64,000 bases of DNA, from assembly GCA_010279815.1 (NCBI GenBank), contig QEOQ01000690.1, forward strand, positions 335,340 to 399,339. Reading direction: 5' to 3'. Within the stretch, counting starts at the first letter, position 1; each line of letters begins with the position of its first letter. The position numbers were made by a program, and so were the translations under genes. Source of the DNA: Brachionus plicatilis. Taxonomy: Eukaryota > Rotifera > Eurotatoria > Ploima > Brachionidae. Positions 19,105-29,891 of the stretch are shown piece by piece. Below the pieces are notes generated by a model, which saw nothing but the letters and a program-made list of their open reading frames with translations, was not told the origin of the DNA and did no database searches.

Positions 19105-19482
19105 TTACACACGACTAGTAAAGTATTTTATTCCATTTTGATTGTAGGACCTGCAGTATTTTGTCAATGCATTGCTTATCTCTGCGGCATTGTTCGAGCA
19201 AAGGTCCTGGACATATGCCTTTAGTTCTTCCTGAGACCATTTCTTTCGCTTTTCAAACAAATATTTGAACCTTTTTTCTAAATCGTCTGGCATGTCCAAC
19301 ACATTCAGGTAGTACACATAGGGTTCGTCAACATAACAAAGATCCTTTATTTAAAAAAAAGATGCTTTAGATCGGGATACTTTTGTCATATTTATTACTT
19401 GTATTAGCCTTAGGTCAAATTCTAAATCGAAATTGTTTGGAAGTGTTTTTTCTAGAATTGTCTGAAACTCTGAAAATCTCAT
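19105..19482 (-). CDS. DSCC1: DSCC1 exons 4 and 5 (C-terminal part)
   Basis: Exon 4 (19482-19399) starts after TTTTCAAG with ATGAGATTTTCAG, read in phase 0 from exon 3. It ends at CAA|gtaata. Exon 5 (19344-19105) starts after AATAAAG and ends at TAA. This block encodes the last 107 residues, the most conserved DSCC1 region (KKWSQEELKAYVQDL, then KYCRSYNQNG). There is only one copy in the window, unlike exons 1-3. Confidence 0.9.
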
Positions 19483-22400
19483 CTTGAAAAAAAAAAATTA
19501 TAATCATTTGAAGCACTTTAATCAGGGAGCATGATTTTGAATTTTGAGAATTAATTACTTCGAAATTTTAAACAACAAATAAACTTTTATAAAGTTAAAC
19601 TTGAAATTCGTAAACTACGTCCTTTGAAACCCTAAATTTAGTTTTTTATTTAAATAAAAATTTTGTACCCAGGGATCTAAAAATAACTAATCCTTTAAAA
19701 AGTTGAAGTTCTTTTAGATCCAAGTATTCAATTATAAAATTAAAATATTTTTTTAATTTTTTACATATTCTGAAAGAGCATAAAATTTTCTACACTCTGG
19801 TGTATATTTTTATTTAAAAAAAAGAGTGTGTTTATTTTATTTATTGAAAAACAGCCAAAAACAACGCTTTTTTTTACTTGAATCGTTTGTAGTTCCAGAG
19901 ATCATTTTAGACCAAAATTTTTTTTTTCAAAAAAATTCAGAACAAATCTGTGTTATTTTTTTTGAATATTAACTTTATTTTATATAAATAAAGTCTCAAA
20001 AATTTTCATATTTTTCAAATAAATAATGTAAAAAATTCGAAATTCTTAAATTTTGGGCTACTATTTCTTTTGATTTTCTAGAAAAATAAGCTTTTAAAAC
20101 TTAACCGTTCGTTGCACCATTTTTGTAACCTTTTAAGCAGTGCTAAAAACGTCATATTAATTTTTCCCAAAACGAAAAACTTTTTAAAATAAGTAAAAAT
20201 GTTTTCAAAAATGTAAAACCATATATTTGCTCTGAATTTTCTCTAGTTTATTTAAAAAATATAAAAAATTTTAAAAATCGAATGTTTTTGAGACTTTATT
20301 TATATAAAATAAAAAAAAATTAAAAAAAAAAAATTTTGTCTCAAATGATCTATAAGACTTCATACGAATCAGGTGAAAAAAAGCGTTGTTTTTCAATAAA
20401 TAAAATTGACACACCCTCTTTTTTATGCTGCAGGTTATTATAGTCTTAATGGTTTTACAATACAAAAGTATAAGATTTATAAAAATTTATATTTTTTTGA
20501 TATATTTTTTTTTGCTTGTATTCTACTTAACTAGTGAAACTAATTAAAATTTGGGCAAATTGAAGTTTGAGATCAAAATCAAAAGATCAAAATATAAATT
20601 GTAATATTTTTTTTAATAATAGAGAAAAAATAAATTTTTTCAAAAGCAATTACTCGACATGTCATGTCAAGTTTATTTACTAATTTAAAATTTTAAAATG
20701 TCCCTTTTTATTGAACTTTAATAGGTTTAAATATTTTAATTGATTTTAATGAAAACTTACTTTTAAAGACAAAAAAATTAACTGTTTTAAAATTTTAAAT
20801 TTATTTAAGTAGAATAATAGAATTTTTTCAGTTTGAACGAATGGATATAAAAGTTATAAATTTGAATTTTTGAATTAACTTAACGTGAATTATTTAAATT
20901 ATTGATTGTTTTTGTTAAATAAATTAGAGATCAAACATTTTGATGCTAATTTGATAATTAACCATTATTAGACATAACATGTCTAGTAATGTTTAGTATT
21001 TATTTCTTAAAAATTATTAAAATCATTAGATCATTTAAGTTTTAAATTTTTAAATGATCGTTTTGATCCTAAAATTTGATCTGAAACTTCAATTTGCCAA
21101 AATTTGCCTTTACTTTTTTTACCACTAATTTAACTTCAGCCTTTTAAATTCACATATATCTATATAAAAAAAATTTAGCTTATAAAACGATTTTATTAAG
21201 ATAAAAATATTTGTTTTTACATAAAAGACTTTCATCATAAAAAAAACTTTATCAATGTATAAAGAACATTTTAGTTAGTTTAAAAAAATTAAATATCTTA
21301 AATTGACTTTTTAATTCAAAATAGTCCATTTCCTTTCTTTTTGGTCTTAATATTTATCTTGCTATTGCTTGAGTATCTTGAATGTCCATTCTTTCATTAA
21401 AACTTCTATCGGATTCACTTTTCAAATCAAGCATTTTAGAATTTGGTGAAAAAGTTCAATTATAATTTTGAAAATGGTTCTCATGTCATAAAAGGTTTTT
21501 TAAATAAAAAAAAAGTTATAAAAAAGGTATTTATAAAAAGCTATTTTAAATGCATGTATCATTTTTTTAGAGTGAATTTAATTAAGTAATAAAAAAGTAA
21601 TTTTAGTTAGAAAAATTAAGTGACGATTTAATTTAATTAGTGTCTTTTTCTCTTTTTTGTTATAAATTTTTATTTTATGTGAATAATTTACTGAAATAAA
21701 AAAAAAATTACTTATTTATATTCTTATTTTTAAAGGCTCACTGTAAAAAAAATTATTAATGAAAATATTACGCATTATGTGAGATCAATATTTTACACAT
21801 ATTAAGTTATATTAAACCAGAGTTGTTTAAAAGTCACAAGTCTCAAGTCAAGTCCAAGTCAAGTCCAAGTCAAGACTTTGACTTGTTGTTAAAAATTTAA
21901 AAAGTACAACACTTTTGCGGTGTAATTTTGATCTTTTAAAGATTTAAGTTAAAACTAAATATTTTTTAAATAAAAGTTATCGTTAAGTTAAATAAAAAAT
22001 TCTTAAAATTCTTAATTACTTTATTTTTAAAAAAATATATGAAATGAAATAAGTATATGAAATGAAAATATTTTTTATTTAATAATATTTTTTAATCAAT
22101 AATTAATTTCTTTAAATAAATTAATAAAAACTTTAAAGTTACAAAGTCAAGACTTGTACTTTTTAAATTTTTAAAGTCAAAGTCTTGACTTTGACTTTTT
22201 AATGACTTTTTGAGACTTTTTATTGTGACTTTTGTACAAGTCTGTATTAAACACATTATAAGAAGAAACTAACCTTTTTTTTCTTACACAAACTGGGTAA
22301 TTATAATTTTTTATTCTTGAAAAAAAAAATTAAATAAAAATGTATAATTCATAATAATAAATGTGTAAAAATGAATCAATATAAAAATGAGATTTTTTAG

Positions 22401-24634
22401 AACAAATATTGTAATTTGAAAAAAAATTTATTTTCTAATTTTTTTTAATTTAGGTCGGAAATGGTTTCGAAGATTGAATACTGGGTACAAGCCTTAAATT
22501 AATTTAGCTTCATAGAGATCATTTTTGGCATTGATTAAAAAATTCAACCGAGTTTGCTAAAACTTGAACAATTTTAAATAATTAAAGCTAATTTTTTTAA
22601 CATTAATAATCCCATTTTTTCTTTTTCAATAAAATTTAAAAACAAAGCAAACAATCCAATGTAATATTTTGACACATTTTTGGTTAAATATTTCACATAT
22701 TTTTTACAGTGTACTTTTAATAAACTAATTCTATAACCTTAAATTATTTTTTTGTTATTTATTATATTGTGTCATTTATTTTTATTATGATTAGATGGTA
22801 AAGGGTCTTATTCGCCAAAGCTATAAGACAAAATCTATGACTTGAAGAACGAATGGAAGATTAAAAGTAAAGAATTTACTAAGGTATGAAGGAGCTGTTT
22901 TTTTTATCAACAATAAATACCAACCTGTGGTTATGAGAAAGAAAAAAATTGAACTTTCGGAAAATTTGAATTTAAAATTGAAAATTTTTTTATAATAGAA
23001 TCTTTTTATACTTGAGAAGTTTTAGGGCTAAAATTAAAAACAAATAAAATAGTAAATCAAAAAAAAAACAACGCATTAAACTAAATCTGTCAAAAATATT
23101 TTTTCCTTTACTAAATTTGTTCTTTACTTTTTTAATTGTATTACTATTTTTACTCATTTTGATTAAAAAAATTAAATCTAAAAAATGAAAAAAAAAATAA
23201 AAAAAATACCTAGAAACTTGTTGTAAAACAAAAAATTCACAATTTAAATGAAAAAAAAGAATATTTTATTTAAATCATCGGCTTTAATTTTTTATATGAA
23301 TTTTTTATAATTTAATTTTGATTTGATTGTCACATTTCAATACATTCATTTTAGGCTTTTTTCATTATTTAATTTCAATATTTATCTTTTTATGTGTCAA
23401 TCAAAATTTTCATGTATTTTAATCTCTCTTTATTTGAGTTTAATTATCAACCCAAATTTAATGTCAAAAAAAATTTTCTGCACTCAAATTGATTTATATT
23501 TATAAAAAAACATTTTGGAAAAAAAATTCTAAGACTAACAGAAGATCGATTTAGGTGACACTAAATTCAATTCATCATCTAAATAATTTAAAATGCTCTG
23601 TTTATCAAACTCCAAATAAAAAATATTGTTAACTTAAAAAAATCTTACTTTTATTGTAGCTCTTAGAATCGAATCGGCATAAAAATGCACAATTTTTTCC
23701 TTCCTAATCGAAAAGTAATTAGAATCATCTAAAAAATAAAAATCTTTAATTTTTTTTTAAATTTAAAAAAAAAAATTTTTTTTCATTACCTTCATTTCTA
23801 CTAAAAAAGTACATCACAAATTGATTGAGTATAGAACTTTAGTTTATATATTATTTTAAAATTTTAAAGTAAATTAATCTAAAAATGTAAAAATTACATG
23901 TCATAAATAGAATCGAGCTCTTGGTAGATATCCTTAACTGGAATTTTGTCAAACAACCAGCATTTTTCCTCGATCATTTTGACAATATTGTCCATTATTT
24001 GATTTGAGTACTTAAAATCTAACAATCGCCAATATCCATCAATTTGAAAAGCCTGAATGAAATTCAAATAATTGTACACTTCCTCTTCACTAGCTTGAAT
24101 AAAATCCAAAAAATGATTGATGCTGTACTTTTGAGCATTGTTCTGCTCGTACGCTTTGCCACAATATAGATTGAGTTCAAGCAAGTTTTTGATTTTTTGA
24201 AGCTTAGGCTTTTCTTTGGCCATCAAGAAATAGGAATTTGTCATTAACAAGACTTCTGAGTTGGAACTTGTTTGCTCGCTTTTTCCCGAATGAGACAAAT
24301 TGGAGGTGATCAGCAGAGGGTTGGATATTTCGGCTACTTTGAATGAAAAAGTTGAATTTTTGGTACAACAAACGGCATTGTCATTTTCACATCCACGTAT
24401 AATCAAGCTGTTTCCTTCAAGTAGATAATCAAGGCTGTCTTCGTCCAATTCAAGCAGTTTGTACTCTTCATTTGCAGTAAGTGAATCGGACAAGTAAATG
24501 TGCTGAACCAAAGGCTCAAGCTCGTCTTTATTCAACTTGGCTTTTTCAATGAGCTCGTCCAGAAGCTCTTTACTTCGTACCGGATGGTTCGTTCTATCTT
24601 TCAGGGTGCTTCCTTCTGTTTCAGTTACTTCCAT
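19105..24634 (-). CDS. DSCC1: DSCC1 (Ctf18-RFC subunit), complete five-exon gene
   Basis: Exons on the minus strand: 24634-23898, 23836-23790, 23728-23649, 19482-19399 and 19344-19105. They join in phase with GT-AG introns of 61, 61, about 4166 and 54 bp and total 1188 nt (395 codons); human DCC1 has about 393. Exon 1 contains the family core LLELDEDSLDYLLEGNSLII and the segment SNPLLITSN. Exons 4-5 give FSEFQTILEKTLP, then LEKRFKYLFEKRKKWSQEEL and the conserved terminus TKYCRSYNQNGIKYFTSR. DSCC1 joins CTF18 and CTF8 in the alternative clamp loader that places PCNA on DNA and supports sister chromatid cohesion; its C-terminal winged helices bind polymerase epsilon/CTF18 and DNA. Intron 3 holds MITEs. 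Exons 1-3 are duplicated at 37255-38240. Confidence 0.93.
20554..21098. mobile_element. MITE family A, second complete copy
   Basis: Termini GGCAAATTGAAG and CTTCAATTTGCC. The flanks are AAAATTTG at 20546-20553 and 21099-21106, a perfect 8-bp TSD. It is inserted in intron 3 of DSCC1. The body is close to 480-1021, including the CTTGACATGTCATGTCAAG hairpin (here preceded by ACTCGACATG). Confidence 0.85.
21825..22245. repeat. Inverted repeat of AAGTC motifs (MITE-like)
   Basis: The left end GTTGTTTAAAAGTCACAAGT, followed by repeated AAGTCAAGTCC, is mirrored on the right by repeated CTTGACTTTGACTTTT and TTGTGACTTTTGTACAAG. The same AAGTC/GGACTT motif family recurs at about 2410-2450, 57105-57195, 61615-61840 and 63270-63350. 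It is non-coding and lies in DSCC1 intron 3. Confidence 0.5.
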
Positions 24635-24838
24635 AATTTAAAATTAACTTTTAAATAATTTTTATTTAATTTATTTAAAATAAAATTCTAAAATTTCAAA
24701 ATATTTTTAACATTTAGTCATTAAAATTTTTTTATTTTTTTCATAGTTGTATGACAGTCAAGTAAGGATCTCACTGTTCCACACAAATAAAATTTTTCCA
24801 ATCAAAAATAAATGTCTGTTCATTACAATGGAAATTTT
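22620..24838 (-). repeat. Segmental duplication, copy 1 (with DSCC1 exons 1-3)
   Basis: From about 22620 to 24838 this block matches 36240-38440 at a constant offset of 13606 bp over 22990-24838. Copy 1 has an additional piece at about 22750-22985. It includes part of intron 3, exons 3, 2 and 1, and about 200 bp upstream of the DSCC1 start, so any proximal promoter is included. Identity in introns and upstream is very high, with about one difference in 370 bp between 23520 and 23890. Confidence 0.85.
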
Positions 24839-24839
24839 C

Positions 24840-25900
24840 ATTATTTACAAAATCATCGAAATTTTTGCAAATTTTTTTTCATATTCAAATCTTGGGCTTT
24901 TTTGAACTAACTATTGATTTAATTTGAATTGTGAATTGAAAGATGCCGATTGAAAATAAAATATACAATTATTTGCTTAAAAAACTACTGGTAAAAGTAT
25001 TTATAAATCATTTGTAAAATTCCATAATTTTTACAAAAAATAACGTATTGCTGATTCATTTAAAAGTAATTTAATTTTGAAGTAAAATTTTAATCAAATG
25101 CTTTATTTATTTTTTTTTTGAAGCGTAATTTTTTTATTTGATTCAGAGAAAAAAAAATTGATGTAAAAAAAATATTTTGTTTAGTTATTTTTGGCATGTG
25201 CTAATTCATTAACTAAAATTACTGATTTTTTACCAATTTTACTAAATGAATATAAAAATGACTTACATATCATAAAATTACTTAGTTAATTTAAAAATGT
25301 GAATTTATTTTAAAAATCAAGTTTGATGCTAATTTTTGTCAATATTCAATTAAATTAAAAAAAAAAAATTTTTTATTTGACTTTTTTTAAAATTTTTATT
25401 TATTCTTTGCCTCTATATGAACCAATTTGTAATAAGCAAAAAAATCATTGAGATCTTTATTAGAAACCAGATTACAGAACTCACATTTTTCATCAAAATT
25501 TTTACCATAATATTCTTAATTATCCAAATATTGTTCTAATTCAAAAAAAAAAAACTAATTGTACAAAACATCCTTCTCTGGCTTAAAAAGATGCTCAAAA
25601 TCGAGTTAAACGTCCATCTGCTGATTTTTAGTCTATTTAAAGTATATTTATGCTTAATTTATAATTTTAGTACAATTTAGAAAAATTAATAAGTATAATA
25701 TCAGTTATGCAAGTTTAGGAAAAAAAAAAGTTTTTTTAGTAATTTTAGTTAAAAAATAATAAATCGCCGTTATTTTTTATTTGTTGTTAAAAAATATTTT
25801 TGATGACAAAAATTTAATTTTGGTGGAAAAAATTTTGTTTGGATGATAAATTTGAGTAAAAATTTGATGCCAAATTCTGATTTATTTGATGATGAAATTT
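24840..25900. other. Spacer upstream of DSCC1, no gene seen
   Basis: A/T-rich sequence with no convincing ORF. A degenerate series of GATGACAAAA, GATGATAAATTT and GATGCCAAATT words at about 25800-25900 recalls the TGACAA arrays of the MULE at 16394, but no terminus or TSD was found. Confidence 0.35.
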
Positions 25901-25904
25901 TAGT

Positions 25905-25985
25905 TAAAGAACGCTCAAAAACGCCGTTCTTCGCCAGCGTTTTTCACACCACCAAACGGCGTTTTTTTAGTGTTTTTTTTTATTC
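25905..25985. repeat. AACGCCGTTCTTCG repeat, copy 1
   Basis: GTTAAAGAACGCTCAAAAAC followed by GCCGTTCTTCGCCAGCG is shared with 38478-38545, and a weaker form occurs at about 39520-39560. Both main copies lie upstream of a DSCC1 5' copy, 1.07 kb away here and 40 bp away there. This suggests the duplication was once longer and copy 2 lost about 1 kb. Confidence 0.5.
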
Positions 25986-26394
25986 TAAATAATTTTTTTC
26001 AATTTCTTTTGGTAAAAAATTTTAAAAAAAATTACGACAATTTTTTGATCAACTTGAATAAATAGAACTTTTTTGACTTCTCAAATTAGTTAATTAGTGA
26101 ATTTTTTTAAAAATAATAAAACAGTAGTCATTTGACATTTGTGTTTTAAAATCTTTTATGGTAATTGAGTAGGAAATTCTCTATCATTAGCTGAATCTTT
26201 TTTAACTGTATTAAACATATTTAAATCGCATGAGAAATGAAAAAAAGTCTTTTAGACAATTTTGAACTTCTCTAGAGTCACGGCTCTTAAATTGAAATTT
26301 AAAAAAAAAAATTAGAGTTTTAAAATTTTTTTGATTTTTTTTTGTTCTTTTACATTTTCTTTTAACTTGTTTTATTTTTCTTATTTTTTTAATT

Positions 26395-26945
26395 TGAAGG
26401 AGCAATAACAAAATATTTCTTCCCACTCTTTCTTCTTTCGGTAACAATGGTCTAAATTACTTCGACCCATTCAATCCAAGAAAAAAACTAGTGCACAACC
26501 GTGAAAGGCTAAAAAAATTTCCTCAAGAGAAAGTTGAGAAATTTAAAGGTATGATTTATTTATTTTTTTTAAAAGGTGTTTTAGATTTTAAGACAATTAA
26601 AAGGTAATTTAACTGTGTAATTTTATGGCTCAGAAACTCTCTCAATAAACAGGATCAACATCAAGCTCATCGAACGATTTGAAAATAACATCCTATCAAT
26701 AACAAATGGCACAACATTAAAGGCTCATTAAATGAATTTTTTGCGAATAGAACATCTTTTTCAAGTTTTTTTTTTAATTTAGAATTTTTATTAGACTATT
26801 TATAATTTGTTTAGCAATTTTTATAACTTTAATAATCAATAATTAAATTTATTTTTAAAACTTTATACAGCGCCACTTTTTTCAATTGGATCTGAGCAAG
26901 TGGTCGGAGAATCCGCCTCTGCCATAGACCTAAATAAATAAATTA
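26395..26945. other. Spacer with two short open stretches, not identified
   Basis: At about 26425-26538 the plus strand reads NYFDPFNPRKKLVHNRERLK and ends at a GTATG donor-like site. At 26653-26731 another open stretch (INIKLIERFENNILSITNG) ends in a stop. The sequence at about 26925-26940, GACCTAAATAAATAAATTAA, looks like a LINE tail. None of it shows a domain I know, so no gene is called. Confidence 0.25.
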
Positions 26946-27640
26946 ATAAAATAATGGTTAGTTAATACAGTGTTTAATGTTTAACTGTATAATGGGTAAG
27001 ATTAAGTTATTTTACGTCAGAAAATGTAAGCTTACTTAATATTACACCAGTTTTAGTAAGTTTGGCCATAAACGCTAACGGCCAAAAAAATTGGATTTTA
27101 GAGGAAAAAGTGGAAAATAAGTAAAAATGTTTGAATTTTTTAGATTAATTTTTGAAAAAAAAAACAATAAACTTAATTCCATTTTTTTTCATCATTTTAC
27201 AAAATTTAATTTAATAATATGTAATTTTTTGTTATATTTTCTGAATTTATTTAAATATTAGTAAAGTGCTTTTTTATCTATTGTCAAAAGATGATTTTAA
27301 AAATAAATTAAAAATTTTTTCAATTAAAAATGATTCGAAAATTGAAAAAAAAAATTAAAAACACAATTTTTTTTATAGCTTTATTTAAAAAATTTAATTT
27401 TTTTTTTTATTTTTAAATTTAATTTAAAAATACTAAAGCAACTGACTTTTTATTTTTTCCTGATTTTTTAGTATTAACAACAAGAGATTTTACTAATTCA
27501 TTAAAAGCGAAAAAAGCTAGGTCTTTTAGTGAAAAACCATGAAAAACTCTTTGATTTCATACATTTCCATGGTACAATGAATAAATTTTTTTTGGCCGTT
27601 AGCGTTTCGTTGCAGTTACTTTTTCCGCGAATAGAAAAAA
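26946..27640. other. Spacer, no gene seen
   Basis: Very A/T-rich. The words AAACGCTAACGGCC (about 27070) and GGCCGTTAGCGTTT (about 27592-27607) are inverted copies about 520 bp apart. They could be the ends of a decayed non-autonomous element of about 540 bp. There is no coding content. Confidence 0.4.
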
Positions 27641-27649
27641 TATACTTTT

Positions 27650-27990
27650 TCCGCGCATTGAAAATAATACTCATATCTATCATCCAAATATTTATTCAGC
27701 TATAGAGGCACTTAAAACTGAAAATCAAATAGCCTTTGCTTATCATGGAAAAATTCCTCTACCATAAAGACGCAAATTAGTAGTATACACAGATGCGTCT
27801 TAAATATTTCCTAGTCAAATGTTAATTTTAGGGAAATCAACGGTCGATGAGTACATTGGTATCATCCTCGCTACTTTGTCTGAGGAGGAAAAAAATACAA
27901 AGAAATGTATTGCCTATTCTGGCGATATAAGCGACTCAGATTCAGAAGAAGAAAAAGAAATTTATGATGACGCCTCAGATGAAGATGAAT
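27650..27990 (+). pseudogene. Possible MULE-type transposase C-terminus, decayed
   Basis: A frame reads YHPNIYSAIEALKTEN, then GKIPLP, a stop and RRKLVVYTDAS. This recalls the HPN-x-W/Y-x-FI-x-L-x-E and PPRRKK segment of FLYWCH/MULE-type animal transposases. In another frame it continues STVDEYIGIILATLSEEEKN and an acidic end (DSDSEEEKEIYDDASDEDE) with TAA at 27990. The first part carries in-frame stops. The acidic tail alone could also be a terminal exon of an unknown gene. Low confidence. Confidence 0.3.
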
Positions 27991-28377
27991 AACTTTTTAA
28001 TAAGTTCTGGTGAACAAAATAACATAATTATGGAAGAAAATGGAAATTCTTATTGCATGCAATAATTTGTCTTTGTTTTTTTCATTAAAAAACATAAATA
28101 AAGCGGAAGATTACGAATTTTATTAGATTACATAAAAAATGGGTCGTAAAGAATTTTCTTAAACTATTTTTTTTAAAAAAATTTCCAAAAATATAAAAAT
28201 TTAAAAATTTAAAAATCGAAAATTCAAAAATTTTGAAAAAAAAATTAAATAATTTAAAAATATTTTTCTGGTTAAAATTTTTTGAGGATTTCAAAAATTT
28301 TGTCAAAAATTAAAAAATTAAAAAAGATGTTATTTATTTTAGTTGAAAAATTAAGAAAATATTTAAATTTTTTTATT

Positions 28378-28455
28378 TTTAGTGGATCGATCCCTCAACT
28401 TTATGATTTGTATTACTTCACACCACCCATTGCGCTATCTGTGCTTTTGTAAAAT
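28378..28455 (-). repeat. tRNA-like sequence (SINE or tRNA pseudogene)
   Basis: On the minus strand TAGCGCAATGGG resembles a Pol III A box and GGGATCGATCC a B box, about 35 nt apart. The acceptor stem and T stem do not pair well, so this is not a functional tRNA. A second tRNA-like sequence lies 500 bp away at 28905-28970. Confidence 0.35.
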
Positions 28456-28547
28456 AATAATTATCCTTATTTATAAAATATTTGATTTTAAAAAGTTTTA
28501 AGAATTAGCCGATATTGCAAGTTGTAAATGTTGTTTTAAATTTTTAG

Positions 28548-28770
28548 GTGTCGACAATGCCAAGCAGCTTAGTTACTTCGATCTCAAACCTTCTAAAATA
28601 AAAAAATTAATTTTTTGCTTTTATTTTACTGTGCCGACAATGCTAGACACTATTAATTTAATTTAAAACCCCCTAAATAAAAAAAAAAATTTTTTATTCC
28701 AATTTTGCGGAGTTGTCTATGCCAACAAATTTTAATTTTATATTATGACCCCTAAACCAAAAAAAAATGC
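28548..28770. repeat. Degenerate tandem repeat, about 85-bp unit, three copies
   Basis: The units begin GTGTCGACAATGCCAAG, GTGCCGACAATGCTAGA and GTTGTCTATGCCAACAA. Each continues to a C-rich CCTTCTAAA, CCCCTAAAT or CCCCTAAACC followed by an A run. It is non-coding and lies between the two tRNA-like sequences. Confidence 0.45.
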
Positions 28771-28904
28771 ACTTTTTTCGAGGATGCATAACACCGCTTT
28801 TTAAAATTCAAAATTATTTAATATTTTTTTTCAAAAATAAAGCAAAAGCTCATTTCGCAATTCATAAAATGGATAGAAAAAAGCTGAATAAAAATTTAAT
28901 AAAG

Positions 28905-28970
28905 CGGGGATCGAACCCTCTACCTCTGTATTGGATGAATTTCGTGTTAACCACTGCGCTTAATTTAATC
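28905..28970 (-). repeat. tRNA-like sequence with good B box
   Basis: On the minus strand AAGCGCAGTGGTTAACACG (A box-like) is followed about 30 nt later by AGAGGGTTCGATCCCCGC, a nearly perfect B box with a T stem of four out of five pairs. The acceptor stem does not form. It is a tRNA-derived SINE head or a pseudogene, not a working tRNA. Confidence 0.45.
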
Positions 28971-29010
28971 TGTCAAGTATAAATAACGATACTTGAAGGA
29001 ATTTAGTTGC

Positions 29011-29215
29011 GGGGGCCTTACCGAGAAGTCTTGGTCAGAATTAATCTGACAATTAAAATTATGCTTTTTACGGTGTAGAATAATGTACTGTGATTTTTGC
29101 AAGTCAAAGACGGCCGAAGACTCTTAGATCATAGTATACAGTACACACAAAGTGTGTTTGATTTTTTTTAAAGCTGAAAAAAAGCATGATCAATCTGTCG
29201 AGCATAAAAAGCAAT
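29011..29215. repeat. 200-bp repeated unit, copy 1
   Basis: This is a direct repeat of 29413-29620, from TCTTGGTCAGAATTAATCTG to AGCATGATCAATCTGT, with only a few differences. It contains the hairpin GTCAGAATTAATCTGAC and a more GC-rich core GTCAAAGACGGCCGAAGACT. No ORF. See findings for the possibility of a small RNA gene. Confidence 0.7.
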
Positions 29216-29412
29216 GTTCGATAGATTTTTTTCGAGGGCAGCAGTTAATCAACATTGGTGCTTCTAATAGTTCCAGTGTTGTAGATGGCCATTCCTAATT
29301 TTACAATTGCTATTAAATTTTTTAATAGTGATTGTAGCTTTAAAGCAAGGGCGGTTGGTTATTAATGATAGGAAAACATTAAATTTGTTATCCTATTGGT
29401 AAAAATTCAGGT

Positions 29413-29620
29413 CCTAACTGAGTTGTCTTGGTCAGAATTAATCTGACAATTAAAATTATGCTTTTAACGGTGTAGAATAATGTACTGTGATTTTTGCAAG
29501 TCAAAGACGGCCGAAGACTCTTAGATCATAGTATACAGTACACACAAAGTGTTTGATTTTTTTTAAAAGCTGAAAAAAAGCATGATCAATCTGTAGAGCA
29601 TAAATAGCAATTATTGATAG
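29413..29620. repeat. 200-bp repeated unit, copy 2
   Basis: This is the partner of 29011-29215, starting about 400 bp later in the same orientation. Identity is high over about 200 bp, while the spacer between is unrelated single-copy sequence. Confidence 0.7.
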
Positions 29621-29891
29621 TTACTGTTATACTAAAGGGTATTTTTCCACATTGGCTGGGAATTTACTTCCTTCTGTTATTTTGAATATTTTAATTGAAG
29701 GGGGGGGGCATATTCTATTTATGACTACACTATTTCATTTAATAGTTCTTTGATTAATGTTTAACAGTTTTTAAATAAAATTTTTTAATTGTTAATTTAT
29801 TTTGAATGGTTAGGATGTAACTCTCCTTGAAAACCATCTCTAAAAATTTGTATTAATTTTTTTTTCTGATTGCAAAATATCTAAAAGAAAA

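Noticed and set aside
21825..22245. CRISPR-like array of AAGTCAAGTCC words
   Set aside because: The units are very short, without regular spacers, and form an inverted repeat in an intron of an animal gene; a MITE is the simpler reading.
23323..23505. Small ORFs repeated at 23323 and 36929
   Set aside because: Both lie in the duplicated intron 3 sequence of DSCC1. Their similarity comes from the segmental duplication, and the frame is Phe/Leu/Ile-rich A/T sequence.
23541..23608. Optional DSCC1 exon encoding FDKQSILNYLDD...
   Set aside because: It is in phase and has a stop, but DSCC1 proteins continue after exon 3 directly with the FSEFQ segment found in exon 4, so it is most likely intron. 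It is kept only as an isoform hypothesis.
28905..28970. Functional tRNA gene
   Set aside because: The B box is good, but the acceptor stem does not pair and the D and anticodon arms are poor, so it is called tRNA-like only.
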